Assembly: GCF_036492635.1 (NCBI RefSeq)
Contig: NZ_AP025305.1
Location: 3,862,000-3,925,999, forward strand
From: Aureibacter tunicatorum
GTDB taxonomy: Bacteria; Bacteroidota; Bacteroidia; Cytophagales; Cyclobacteriaceae
Length of the DNA: 64,000 nt
Direction: 5' to 3'
Below the pieces are notes generated by a model that saw only the letters and a list, made by a program, of their open reading frames with translations, made no database searches and had not been told where the DNA came from. The position numbers and the translations under genes were made by a program. This document shows, one piece after another, positions 36,201 to 43,539 of the stretch. Positions within the stretch are counted from its first letter, which is position 1, and each line of letters starts with the position of its first letter.

Positions 36201-36810
36201 TTAACTTGATTTCAAAATTTGTCCTATTGGAAACCTCCACAGCTTGTTCAGCATACCCAATATATGAAACGATTATCATGCTAGCATTTTCGGTAAGCAT
36301 TAACTCAAAAGTACCGTCCAAATCAGTTATGGTTCCATTAGTAGTCCCCGCTTCCAATACAGTTGCCCCGATTAGTGGCTCTCCAATCTCGTCATCAAGC
36401 ACACGACCTGCAATCCTTCTTTCCACACCTTGCGCTTGATCCGCTAAACCATCTCGTCCATTGGAAAACCTCACCGAAATGTTATTTTTTATTTGCTTGA
36501 AAGATGCTCCTGTCTGACTTTCTATATCTTTTAATACATCCGTTAGATTAGTTTGGTCAGCTGAAAACGTTAATTTTCTGGACAATTCTCTTTCGTCTTT
36601 TTTATATATAAATTTAAATCCTGTTTGAGATTCAATCATTGAAAACACCATCTCCAGCGTTTCCCCTTTTACCTCCATGGTTACTCTTTGCTGATCCAAT
36701 TCATTATTGCTCGCCAAAGCCGGCATGCAAATCATGACCATCAAAAAACAAAAAGCGGTTGTCGAAAGCATATTCAGCCTTCGAATTGCTTTTAATAAAA
36801 ATTTTCTCAT
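33253..36810 (-). CDS. SusC/RagA-type TonB-dependent transporter with STN domain
   Basis: This 1185-residue outer-membrane transporter has a signal peptide (ends near PALAS). An STN signalling domain (about 44-112) and a CarboxypepD_reg-like domain (RIAGRVLDDEIGEPLIGATV) come next. They are followed by the SusC linker LNEVVVTAIGIEREKAKLGY, the plug with LRGYSTVQGDNQALIVVDGI and VTVLKGANASALYGSRAING, and a 22-strand barrel ending RSYAFTFKASF. The STN domain implies transcriptional signalling through the FecR at 36908. SusC pairs with the SusD downstream to import a captured ligand with TonB energy. It belongs to a sigma-FecR-SusC-SusD-lipase-phosphatase operon. Confidence 0.93.
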   Translation of the reverse strand: MRKFLLKAIRRLNMLSTTAFCFLMVMICMPALASNNELDQQRVTMEVKGETLEMVFSMIESQTGFKFIYKKDERELSRKLTFSADQTNLTDVLKDIESQTGASFKQIKNNISVRFSNGRDGLADQAQGVERRIAGRVLDDEIGEPLIGATVLEAGTTNGTITDLDGTFELMLTENASMIIVSYIGYAEQAVEVSNRTNFEIKLKQDLSTLNEVVVTAIGIEREKAKLGYAITEVSGSEIASSVDNNVFSSLKGKVPGMVINSSTGGSTGSSSVILRGYSTVQGDNQALIVVDGIPYSNNSFGQGSSGNGIDLGSGIGDLNPEDIESVTVLKGANASALYGSRAINGAVVITTKKGTKKKGLGVQISSSMVIREIAFTPDLQNEYGQGGSAKTLGEFDGVDDDGTPYLPKNNDKSWGAKFEGQDVRVKWIREEPIRKYEAQPDNYKNFFQTGVNFINNVSITGATDKASVRMNVLANNLKDIVPTSKQDKYGLSLRATQEIAGIFDLDAKLAYTTSSTHNRLTLGNQRGAYSGLVTGPRSFYLEDLKRYRYPVTGVAYNEHKTFGDNMPVAWSTSTGSSAGNPYWELYENPNDDKQDRLNGMVKLSAQILPGLRAFGRIGWDNSYMEARKVAEKYSRYYRFDGQMTSSSGIRTELNTDFLISYDKEFGSDFSMSVNAGGNRRKEKTTYKELHGTHFTVVDFNSFNNIEQKYQHESEVERAVNSVYGMLAFSYKNIANLDATLRSDWTSTLPSGNNSFLYPSVSGSFVFSEAFDWRGNILSFGKLRASYAEVGNDTQPYMTKRFYNFNNDELGRAHASLPSNVWNEELKPERNKSVELGLDMGLINDRVSLDLTWYQSNVVNQILPSSPLAISSGYSSWAINAGEIQNTGVELGLSVIPVRLDKFQWRAIFNYAQNNSKVVEFNEDTDQIVLGTGRGVTVLAKKDKPFGAIYGRAFLRNEAGVVIVDENGYPMYEEEDQIIGNVMPDFTGSLANEFSYGNWRLSALVDMSFGGEITSWSETWMNLRGTTSKTLEGRDAWIEARENGNIHEEHLYSTEGGYGAWVGNSVYEDGTPNAGENAKYLNPFMYWDEMKKDKAGESTLVDASYVKLREVSLTYDLTSIANKVGLSLQGASLSFTGRNLFLLYSESDLFDPDSYRFSTSTNSLGVESGAWPSTRSYAFTFKASF

Positions 36811-36851
36811 ACTTTTGCAGTGTTTAAATGATTAGTTGTTATTTAGACATT

Positions 36852-36895
36852 AGTGGCTTGTCCGGCCGGGGTGGTGCTTGACCTGGACTGCCACT
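36852..36895 (-). repeat. GC-rich imperfect hairpin between fecR and susC
   Basis: AGTGGC (36852-36857) pairs with GCCACT (36890-36895), and GTCC (36860-36863) pairs with GGAC (36885-36888), with a GC-rich loop. It stands out in an otherwise AT-rich gap. It may attenuate or stabilise transcript between the regulator and transporter genes. Confidence 0.5.
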
Positions 36896-36907
36896 TTATT
36901 TTTTTAT

Positions 36908-37882
36908 TTAGTCGCATCCATTGCCATTGATTACAATAGTCGCGTCTGATTCATTTGCTTTCACAGAAAACCCTAAAGCAAAACTCATAGTCTCGAGTAT
37001 ATCTGAAAGCTCATCATTCCCATATTCTCCAAAAATTTCACATTCATTGATACTTTTATTCTTTACTTTGATATCCACGTCATATTTCTTTTCCAACATG
37101 GCAAAAGCTTTCGATAGTTTCACTCCATCAAACCTTAAAGTATCCATTTTCCAACTCAAGCAAATATCCGAATCAAACTCTATGGGTTCTGAAAGTCCGC
37201 TTGTCTTACTGTAAACTACCTCCTGTCCTATGGTCAATACACGATTTTCATCATTTTCAAAATAATTTTTCTCCTCTACTCTCACTATACCCTCAGCTAC
37301 CGAAACAACAATATGATCTTCATTTCTTGCATTGATATTAAATTCAGTTCCGAGAACGATCGTAGCAGCATTTCCAGACTCAACAACAAACGGTTTATGT
37401 ATATCTCTTATCACATCAAAGTAAGCTTCGCCTTTGAGGTAAATCATTCTATCCTCTTCATTAAAGTCTCCCGAATACTGAATTGAGGCATTGGCATTTA
37501 ACCACACCAAAGTTCCATCAGGCAAAATCACTTGCTTAACAGTATTGGTGTCATTGCTAAAAGCCGTCATGTTTTGATCAGATTTTGAAAAAAACCAGCT
37601 TAGCATAAATAAAAATCCAATCAATGAAACCGAAGCTGTCGCCATTGTCTTGAACTTCCTCGTAATAACCTTTCTGGAACTTTTCTGATTTAGATTTTCC
37701 TCGATAACGTCAGTCTGAAGCTTTGTCAGCATTCGATTTTTAAGCATTGGAATTTGTTCCTCCAATTCATTATTCATCAAAGCCTTTTCTGACTCCAATG
37801 CATACCAATCATTCAGCTTTTCAAGCTCATCATCATTTATGGTTCCATCGAAAAGCGAGTTAATCCATTTTTTCTTTTGCAT
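36908..37882 (-). CDS. FecR-family anti-sigma factor of the SusC/D operon
   Basis: I chose the ATG at 37882 (324 residues). A TTG at 37933 would add 17 residues unlike FecR N-termini, whereas MQKKKWINSLFDGTINDDEL is a normal one. The protein has a cytoplasmic helical part (W, DELEKLNDWY), a membrane segment near TMATASVSLIGFLFMLSWFF, a FecR domain (ILPDGTLVWLNANASIQY, GEAYFDVIRDIHKPFVVE, TIVLGTEFNINA) and a C-terminal DUF4974-type domain (VKLSKAFAMLEKKYDVDIKV). It should control the sigma factor at 38589 in response to SusC. Confidence 0.9.
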   Translation of the reverse strand: MQKKKWINSLFDGTINDDELEKLNDWYALESEKALMNNELEEQIPMLKNRMLTKLQTDVIEENLNQKSSRKVITRKFKTMATASVSLIGFLFMLSWFFSKSDQNMTAFSNDTNTVKQVILPDGTLVWLNANASIQYSGDFNEEDRMIYLKGEAYFDVIRDIHKPFVVESGNAATIVLGTEFNINARNEDHIVVSVAEGIVRVEEKNYFENDENRVLTIGQEVVYSKTSGLSEPIEFDSDICLSWKMDTLRFDGVKLSKAFAMLEKKYDVDIKVKNKSINECEIFGEYGNDELSDILETMSFALGFSVKANESDATIVINGNGCD

Positions 37883-37974
37883 ACTAAAAAATTCATCATT
37901 CAATAGTATAGTGACATAAACGAGTGATGACAACTAATCAAAAATGAAAAAAATCAATAAGAAAACATTAAGCG

Positions 37975-38589
37975 CTACTTCGTAATGTTATGAAAATAAT
38001 CAATTAACAAGGCGTTAAAAAAAGTTGCAATTGAAACGTAGTCATGCAAATCCAACCTTAAAATTTTCAATGCTTTATTGATATGGTTTTGAGCGGTATT
38101 AGGAGAGATTTTCATTATTTCAGCGATCTCAACGACGCTTTTTCCTTCAAATCTGCTCAACTTGAATGCTTCTCGGCATTTTTCAGGCAAATTTTGGACG
38201 CTTACTTCTATTCTATCATACAATTCTTCGAAATCCAATTGAACTTCTGTCGAATCAGGAGAGCTTATTTCTATCAACTCTCCTTCTCCGACCATAAGCT
38301 TGCTTTTTCCTTGTTGACTAAAATACCTAAAAACTTTATACTTCAATGAAGTACGCACATAGACTCCAAATGTCTTGGATATCATTATCTGATTTCTTTT
38401 TAACCACAATTCACTGAACAGCTCATGAAGAATATCCTCCGCATCATGCAAAGAACCTGTCATATGATAAGCTATTTTAAATAATTCATCCCAATATTTT
38501 TCATACAATGAGGTATAGGCAAGCTGATTCCCATGCCTGACCAATTCATAGAGTGCCTCATCAGAAAGATTAGCATTGTTTTCGCTCAT
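37975..38589 (-). CDS. ECF sigma factor of the SusC/D operon
   Basis: This sigma-70 family factor has region 2 (LVRHGNQLAYTSLYEKYWDE, AEDILHELFSELW) and region 4 (LPEKCREAFKLSRFEGKSVV, then MKISPNTAQNHINKALKIL). I prefer the ATG at 38589 (204 residues, MSENNANLSDEAL); an upstream ATG at 38628 would add a hydrophobic stretch not typical of the family. It starts the minus-strand operon and is 92 bases from fecR. Transcription of the downstream SusC/D, PI-PLC-like and PafA genes is its likely output. Confidence 0.9.
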   Translation of the reverse strand: MSENNANLSDEALYELVRHGNQLAYTSLYEKYWDELFKIAYHMTGSLHDAEDILHELFSELWLKRNQIMISKTFGVYVRTSLKYKVFRYFSQQGKSKLMVGEGELIEISSPDSTEVQLDFEELYDRIEVSVQNLPEKCREAFKLSRFEGKSVVEIAEIMKISPNTAQNHINKALKILRLDLHDYVSIATFFNALLIDYFHNITK

Positions 38590-38772
38590 ATTCCTATTTT
38601 TCAGCAAAGGAATAAAATAGATCAACATTTAATTTAAATTCCTCCATTAAGATTTCTTTAACTTAATTACTTGTTAAATAACATGCTTCTCTAAACTGTC
38701 CGGATTAAAACGAGTTTTAAAACAACCATAACAGCATTCAAGAGTTTATCAGAAAATCAATCAAGTATTATT

Positions 38773-39288
38773 ATGAACAAATTATTTTTGATATTGGCAG
38801 TGGTTTTCGCTTTTGCATCATGCCAGTCGAAAAAAAGTGAAAGCAAGGAAAACTCTAAAACCGAAAATAACAATTCGGCAACTGTTGCAGAGAAGCCAAT
38901 TAAAGAAAAAGAGGAGAAACATTCCATTCCTTTCACTATCGCTCAAAATTATTTCGTCAAGAATGATGTGGATAAACTGAAGTATCCAAAGCTAAAATCA
39001 GAAGAAGAATTCGATAAAATATTTGGATCTGCCACGACAATGGGAAAAGAAGGGAAGCCCACGAAAATCGACTTCGACAAGCAATTTGTAATTGCGGTAG
39101 TATTACCCGAAACAAAATATTCCACGACCATCGAGCCTGTTAGCCTAAAGAAAAAAGATGTAGATGAACTAGTCTTCACCTACAAAGTAGACACAGGAGA
39201 AAAGCAGTCTTACACGATCAAGCCAAGTCTAGCAATCATTGTTGATAAATCGCATCACGGCATCGTCGTTGTAAAAGAAGCCAAATAA
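38773..39288 (+). CDS. Small lipoprotein of unknown function
   Basis: This 171-residue lipoprotein has a signal peptide and the lipobox FASC (Cys17). A charged, low-complexity linker (QSKKSESKENSKTENNN) of about 35 residues follows, and then a compact alpha/beta domain (IAQNYFVKNDVDKLKYPKL, FVIAVVLPETKYSTTIEP, GIVVVKEAK). I do not recognise a family. The gene diverges from the sigma factor gene and ends in a clear terminator, so it is probably monocistronic. Confidence 0.75.
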   Translation: MNKLFLILAVVFAFASCQSKKSESKENSKTENNNSATVAEKPIKEKEEKHSIPFTIAQNYFVKNDVDKLKYPKLKSEEEFDKIFGSATTMGKEGKPTKIDFDKQFVIAVVLPETKYSTTIEPVSLKKKDVDELVFTYKVDTGEKQSYTIKPSLAIIVDKSHHGIVVVKEAK

Positions 39289-39292
39289 AATA

Positions 39293-39337
39293 AGATCCCA
39301 CGAAAAACTTCTGTTTATCTTGTGGGATTATTTTTCC
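39293..39337. terminator. Bidirectional terminator between lipoprotein and VOC genes
   Basis: ATCCCAC (39295-39301) and GTGGGAT (39322-39328) form a 7-bp stem, with TATTTTT on the plus side and a T-rich tail on the minus side. It lies between the stops of two convergent genes. Confidence 0.65.
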
Positions 39338-39342
39338 CTCTC

Positions 39343-40020
39343 CTAAGCAATGTGTATTATCTTAATTTCGCCACTATTAAACTCCAACTCAAAGCTTTTG
39401 TCTTTCTCATCAAGGATCAATTTAAAGAATGATGAATATGGAAAATCCTTTGTAGGGTACCATTCCTTTTTCTTGTTTTTATCAATACATATAATAAGGC
39501 CTTTTTCATCTCCAATTGCACAAAACCTTTCAACGCTACCATCATAAACATCGGTGCCGACCTTGCTTCTCAATCGATTTAATATTTCAGCAATGTTATC
39601 TACAGGCATGCCTATTTCTGAAACCTCAAGCCAATGTTCCAGTCCAAAATCACCATTGGATTCATTATCCAAATTTTTTCTAGCGATAAGCTCAACGATA
39701 TTCCTATCGCCATCATAAAAATATATTGATTCCGCATTCCAATTCACAAACTCTTGAACTTCGTTTTCACCATCCTTTAAGATCACAACCTTTTCTTTCA
39801 ACCAAGCCAAAGCTTCATACACCATATTGCAGGGAATATTAATCGCAAAATGATAAGGTGTAAAGGATTCATTGCTTACAAACTTGAGTTGAGAGTTTCC
39901 AATTTCTACAACGAAACTATTTTCATCGCTATCGATTAGCTTCAACCCCATGGTCTCGCTATAAAACTTCTTTTGCTCTACCAAGTGAGCAGTATTAATA
40001 ATTAGCTCTTTAATAATCAT
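39343..40020 (-). CDS. VOC (glyoxalase/dioxygenase-fold) family protein
   Basis: This 225-residue protein has two VOC-like halves. The first starts IKELIINTAHLVEQKKFYSE with GLKLIDSDENSFVVEIG, and has AESIYFYDGDRNIVELIARK near its end. The second starts EHWLEVSEIGMPVDNIAEIL and reads GLIICIDKNKKKEWYP. VOC proteins use paired beta-alpha-beta-beta-beta modules to bind a metal for isomerase, dioxygenase or resistance reactions. The E in NIVELIARK is one of the usual metal ligands, but the full metal site cannot be verified and no substrate is implied. It is a lone gene. Confidence 0.8.
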   Translation of the reverse strand: MIIKELIINTAHLVEQKKFYSETMGLKLIDSDENSFVVEIGNSQLKFVSNESFTPYHFAINIPCNMVYEALAWLKEKVVILKDGENEVQEFVNWNAESIYFYDGDRNIVELIARKNLDNESNGDFGLEHWLEVSEIGMPVDNIAEILNRLRSKVGTDVYDGSVERFCAIGDEKGLIICIDKNKKKEWYPTKDFPYSSFFKLILDEKDKSFELEFNSGEIKIIHIA

Positions 40021-40124
40021 GATAAATAAAAAATTTGATTATTAATATAGCACTTTAAAGATTAAACACTCTTCAGAACAAAAAATTGTATCATAAAAAA
40101 TACGATTAAATTATCTGGTTAAAA

Positions 40125-40175
40125 AGTAAAAGTGTGCGGAACGCCATTTAAAAGTCCCACAGGCGCTCCGCAAAA
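40125..40175 (-). terminator. Terminator of the flavoprotein gene
   Basis: On the minus strand TGCGGA-G-CGCC and GGCG-T-TCCGCA form a stem (plus-strand positions 40135-40145 and 40162-40172), with a T-rich tail (CTTTTACTTTTTAACC). It lies about 10 bases after the flavoprotein stop. Confidence 0.65.
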
Positions 40176-40183
40176 TCACACCA

Positions 40184-40732
40184 CTATGCATCAACCACTT
40201 CAATTTTATTTTGAATACTTTCGACTAATCCCCTTAAGGCTTCTACAGATTCTTCATCCTTCAAAGCACCACTTTCATCTATCTTAGCATGATACTCTCC
40301 AATACTGAATTTGCCTATAACTTCTCCTCCCCACCATTTAAACAATCCTTCAACAGCGCTCAATGCATTCGCTCCTCCAAATTTGCCGGGCGACGCGCTC
40401 AATAGCAAAATCGGCTTTTGCCCAAAGAAACCTTGCTTATGTCTTGACAACCAATCAATTGTATTTTTGAAAGCCGCTGGCGGCAAACCATTATGCTCCG
40501 GCAAAGCGATAATATAAGCATCGGCCTCGTCCAACTTCTCCTGCAAACTCACAATAGCTTGTGGAATTCCTTGCTCTTCTTCCAAATCTTGATTGTAAAT
40601 CGGAGCTTCATAATCAACCAAATCAATTACTTCACCGGATGCTTTCGATGCTTGGCCTACTGCATAAGCGGCAAGAGCTTTATTGATTGATTGCTTTCTG
40701 TTTCCTCCTGAAAATGCCAAAATCTTTTTCAT
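40184..40732 (-). CDS. NADPH-dependent FMN reductase family flavoprotein
   Basis: This 182-residue flavodoxin-fold protein has the FMN phosphate loop FSGGNRKQSINKAL and the flavin-side motif LPEHNGLPPAAFKNTIDWLS, both typical of the chromate/quinone/azo reductase-type FMN reductase family. It reduces FMN, quinones or related compounds with NAD(P)H and often protects from redox stress. It is 44 bases downstream of a MarR gene in the same direction. The MarR palindrome is found, in degenerate form, directly upstream of this gene's start. Confidence 0.9.
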   Translation of the reverse strand: MKKILAFSGGNRKQSINKALAAYAVGQASKASGEVIDLVDYEAPIYNQDLEEEQGIPQAIVSLQEKLDEADAYIIALPEHNGLPPAAFKNTIDWLSRHKQGFFGQKPILLLSASPGKFGGANALSAVEGLFKWWGGEVIGKFSIGEYHAKIDESGALKDEESVEALRGLVESIQNKIEVVDA

Positions 40733-40744
40733 AGTTTTTACAAT

Positions 40745-40760
40745 TTTTGTATTTACGAAT
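40745..40760. promoter_or_regulatory. Degenerate MarR operator upstream of the flavoprotein
   Basis: TTTTGTATTTACGAAT matches the palindrome at 41243-41258 in 13 of 16 positions and lies 13-28 bases upstream of the flavoprotein ATG, in the MarR-flavoprotein gap. Confidence 0.5.
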
Positions 40761-40776
40761 ATCTTTTCAAATTTTT

Positions 40777-41229
40777 TTATTCTCTCATTTTATCGAGAAG
40801 AATATTCAATGTCTTAGCTTCCTCTTCCGTCAATTTATTCTCATGCTTTTCGCTCATTTCATACTCTAATTCCAAGTCTTCAATAAGCTGAAGCCCTTTC
40901 TCCGTAATGCTCAAATTAACGACTCTTCTATTTTCGTCATTATTGCATCTATTCACCAACTCCATTTTCACCAATTTGTCCACAAGCCGAGTCAGATCTC
41001 CTCTTTTGTTCAGCAAAACTTCCTTTACTTGTCCCGGCGAAATGTAATCTGGATATCTTCCTTTAAGTATTCTTAAAATATTGTAATGTTGATCATTAAG
41101 CTTATGAGGCTTAAGAAGGTCATTAACATGTCCCACCAGCCAATTGCCTGTGTACATCACATTTATTACGGCTCTTTTTCTTTCGTCTTTGAAGCCCTTT
41201 GTTTGTTTTATCGCCTTGTCAATACTCAT
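40777..41229 (-). CDS. MarR-family transcriptional regulator
   Basis: This 150-residue winged-helix protein has the recognition region YISPGQVKEVLLNKRGDLTR and the wing NDENRRVVNLSITEKG. It has a single cysteine (Cys95 in NRCNN), which would suit a thiol-based redox sensor, though one cysteine proves nothing. It lies upstream of the FMN reductase-like gene (44 bases) and should repress both. A perfect 16-bp palindrome sits 14-29 bases upstream of its start, and a degenerate copy is in front of the flavoprotein gene. Confidence 0.9.
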   Translation of the reverse strand: MSIDKAIKQTKGFKDERKRAVINVMYTGNWLVGHVNDLLKPHKLNDQHYNILRILKGRYPDYISPGQVKEVLLNKRGDLTRLVDKLVKMELVNRCNNDENRRVVNLSITEKGLQLIEDLELEYEMSEKHENKLTEEEAKTLNILLDKMRE

Positions 41230-41242
41230 AAATCACTACATA

Positions 41243-41258
41243 ATTTGTAATTACAAAT
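41243..41258. promoter_or_regulatory. Perfect palindromic MarR operator
   Basis: ATTTGTAATTACAAAT is an exact 16-bp palindrome placed 14-29 bases upstream of the marR ATG, the expected place for an autorepressor site. Confidence 0.7.
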
Positions 41259-41313
41259 ATATAGACTTATACTGTCTTAGTCCTATAAAAGTTTACCTTT
41301 TTCTTGAAAAAAA

Positions 41314-41664
41314 TTATCCTCCTGCCTTTTTTGCTTTGTACCCTGCCTTGATCAAGATGTCCAATACCTTGTCCCTATGATCTCCTTGCACCAATATTTC
41401 TCCATCTTTAGCAGAGCCGCCAACACCGCATTTGGACTTCAACATTTTGCCTAAAGATTTCAAATCATCCTCAGTGCCTACGAATCCATCCACCAAAGTG
41501 ACTTGTTTGCCTCCTCGCTGTTTTTTGTCTAGCATGATTTTAAGATTCTGCTTGGAAGGCTCAAGGGTTTCCAACTCTTCGCCATTGCCCGTCTCGTATT
41601 CATAATCCGGATCTGTAGAATATACAACTCCAGTAAAATCTTTCCATTTTTTCTTCTTGCTCAT
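41314..41664 (-). CDS. SUI1/eIF1-like translation factor (YciH family)
   Basis: This 116-residue protein has a basic N-terminus ([18 protein letters not shown]) and the SUI1 domain ([56 protein letters not shown]). It is the bacterial relative of eIF1. In E. coli, YciH modulates start-site fidelity, but its role in Bacteroidota is not well defined. A strong purine-rich ribosome site (AGAGGAGA) precedes the ATG, and a consensus promoter lies upstream at 41715-41744. Confidence 0.93.
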   Translation of the reverse strand: MSKKKKWKDFTGVVYSTDPDYEYETGNGEELETLEPSKQNLKIMLDKKQRGGKQVTLVDGFVGTEDDLKSLGKMLKSKCGVGGSAKDGEILVQGDHRDKVLDILIKAGYKAKKAGG

Positions 41665-41714
41665 AATTTCTCCTCTTTATTATCCACTAATAAGCCTCTA
41701 ACAGCTTTATGCCT

Positions 41715-41744
41715 CAAAATTAACAATTAAAGCCCTTGATCCAA
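41715..41744 (-). promoter_or_regulatory. Consensus promoter of the SUI1-like gene
   Basis: On the minus strand TTG (41744-41742), 19 bases, then TAATTTTG (41722-41715), which matches the Bacteroidota TTG-N19-TAnnTTTG pattern. The ATG is about 50 bases downstream. Confidence 0.55.
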
Positions 41745-41762
41745 TTTCTTTTTCACAGCTTT

Positions 41763-42599
41763 TCACTCACTTCGCTTTTTCAAATTATCCAATTCTTTTT
41801 GCTGAGCAGAAAAATACTCTCGGGCATATTCATATCCTAATTCAAAAGTGCGTTCCAAGTCCTCACTTTTCACATTAAATGTGCTCACGAACAGCAAATG
41901 CTTAGGTACCAATGCCAAATCACAATGATCCATTTCTCGCAATTCTGTAGACAATCCATTCAATTCATATACTCTCGCCAACAAATCAAATGTGGAATTT
42001 ATATCCGACTTTTTCATATGCTCAATGGGTTGAAGCTTAATGCCAACGACATACTCGCACTCGTGTCTTATATGGCTGGCGGGCAAATTATTCAAAATCC
42101 CTCCATCAGCATACAACTTGTCATTCCATTCCATAGGCGATATCATTCCGGGAAAAGCAGCGGAACTCAACAAAGCTTCTATCAATTTCCCATTATTGAA
42201 AACAGCCTCTTTCCCTTCCAAAATATCCGTAGCGCACACCACCAAAGGCTTCTCCAGCTCGGAAAAATTATTTTCAGGAAAGTATTTTTTAAAATCATCA
42301 ATGAATTTGCTAGAATCAATCAAACCTTTCGATCCCCATGAAAACTTATCAAAGGAAAAAAAGGATGTATTTTTAAAGAAATCCAATGTTTCCAATGGCG
42401 TATATCCTTTGCAATAAAAGGCTCCGACAATAGCTCCAATACTTGTCCCTGAGACGGCATGAAAATTCACGTTTTCCTCCCTGAAAAATTGCAAAATTCC
42501 CAAATGAGCCATTCCTTTGGCTCCACCTCCAGACAAAGCCAATCCCAACCTTTTAAGAGATTTATTCTCCTGATCAAAAAAATTTAAAATATTAGTCAT
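41763..42599 (-). CDS. Patatin-like phospholipase
   Basis: This 278-residue lipid acyl hydrolase has an oxyanion loop (LALSGGGAKGMAHLG, 20-34), the serine nucleophile Ser53 in GTSIG and the catalytic aspartate Asp165 in ADGGILNN. All catalytic residues of the Ser-Asp dyad are present. Bacterial cytoplasmic patatins (RssA/YjjU-like) hydrolyse phospholipids or lysolipids. No signal peptide is present. It diverges from plsC, an acyltransferase, so both concern phospholipid turnover, but co-regulation is only suggested by position. Confidence 0.9.
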   Translation of the reverse strand: MTNILNFFDQENKSLKRLGLALSGGGAKGMAHLGILQFFREENVNFHAVSGTSIGAIVGAFYCKGYTPLETLDFFKNTSFFSFDKFSWGSKGLIDSSKFIDDFKKYFPENNFSELEKPLVVCATDILEGKEAVFNNGKLIEALLSSAAFPGMISPMEWNDKLYADGGILNNLPASHIRHECEYVVGIKLQPIEHMKKSDINSTFDLLARVYELNGLSTELREMDHCDLALVPKHLLFVSTFNVKSEDLERTFELGYEYAREYFSAQQKELDNLKKRSE

Positions 42600-42759
42600 C
42601 TCACTAAAATTGTTTCAGCTATAGAAAGCTAATGCTTCTCTTTGTATTTTTGTTGGTTAATATTTATTATTTTTGGAAAATTTATCCCATTCCAACATCA
42701 ACCACTTTTCACATATTTCACAAAGTAAAATGAATTAATCTAATTTAAAGCCTAGGTTT

Positions 42760-43491
42760 ATGCTAAAATATGTGTTGACGCCAATATACTTGCTTGGATT
42801 TTATGGGATCTTAGGGATCTTCCATTTCTTGCAAATCATCGCCAGAAAATCCGGAGGATATAAATGGCATATGCGAATAGCCAGCGCTATGCAATATCTT
42901 ATCATGAAAAATATAAACCTCTCCGGCAACTCATGTTCGATAGAATACAATGAAGAAATCTACCCTCCCGATAGTTCTTTAATACTTGTCGCTAACCACC
43001 AAAGCATGTATGATATTCCTCCCATTGGATGGGCATTCAAGGACAGGAGTGTGAAATTTGTGTCTAAAATAGAGCTAGGCAAAGGGATTCCCTCCATTTC
43101 CTACAACCTAAGGCATGGCAAACATGCTTTGATTGATCGTAAGAATTCCAAACAAGCATTGAGCGAGATTCTAAAACTTGCCAAGCTTGCGGAAAAAGAA
43201 AATCTAGCGGTTTGCATATTTCCTGAAGGCACAAGAAGTCGAGATGGCCAATTAAAACGATTTTCCATCAATGGATTCAAAACTTTATTAAGCAGAATGC
43301 CCAGTGCTTTAGTTATTCCTATCAGTGTATCCAATAGCTACAAACTTGTGGAAAATGGATGGTACCCAATGCCTACCGGCATTGAAATGAAAGTAAAAAT
43401 CCACCATAGCATAAACCCCAAAAACAGAGAGGCTGAGGAAGTGCTTGAAGAGGCAAAAAAAATAATTGAAAGAAACTTAAGCCAAAAATAA
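42760..43491 (+). CDS. plsC: 1-acyl-sn-glycerol-3-phosphate acyltransferase
   Basis: This 243-residue membrane-associated acyltransferase adds the second acyl chain to lysophosphatidic acid. The catalytic NHQSMYD motif (HxxxxD, His80-Asp85) and the substrate-binding FPEGTRSR (154-161) are intact. Two N-terminal hydrophobic segments anchor it in the membrane. It diverges from the patatin gene and converges with alanine dehydrogenase across a bidirectional terminator. Confidence 0.93.
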   Translation: MLKYVLTPIYLLGFYGILGIFHFLQIIARKSGGYKWHMRIASAMQYLIMKNINLSGNSCSIEYNEEIYPPDSSLILVANHQSMYDIPPIGWAFKDRSVKFVSKIELGKGIPSISYNLRHGKHALIDRKNSKQALSEILKLAKLAEKENLAVCIFPEGTRSRDGQLKRFSINGFKTLLSRMPSALVIPISVSNSYKLVENGWYPMPTGIEMKVKIHHSINPKNREAEEVLEEAKKIIERNLSQK

Positions 43492-43513
43492 AGGGGCTCG
43501 AAAGCCCCCTTTA
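43489..43513. terminator. Bidirectional terminator between plsC and ald
   Basis: GGGGCT (43493-43498) and AGCCCC (43503-43508) form a stem with a 4-base loop, extended by AAA/TTT pairs. A/T tracts lie on both sides. It begins at the plsC stop. Confidence 0.75.
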
Positions 43514-43539
43514 TCAATTTAAATATATCCTGTTTTGAA

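Noticed and set aside
37883-37933. TTG start extending the SusC/D-operon FecR by 17 residues
   Set aside because: The added residues do not resemble FecR N-termini and the internal ATG gives a typical start.
38590-38628. Upstream ATG for the SusC/D-operon sigma factor
   Set aside because: It adds a hydrophobic segment that is not usual in ECF sigma factors; kept as an alternative only.
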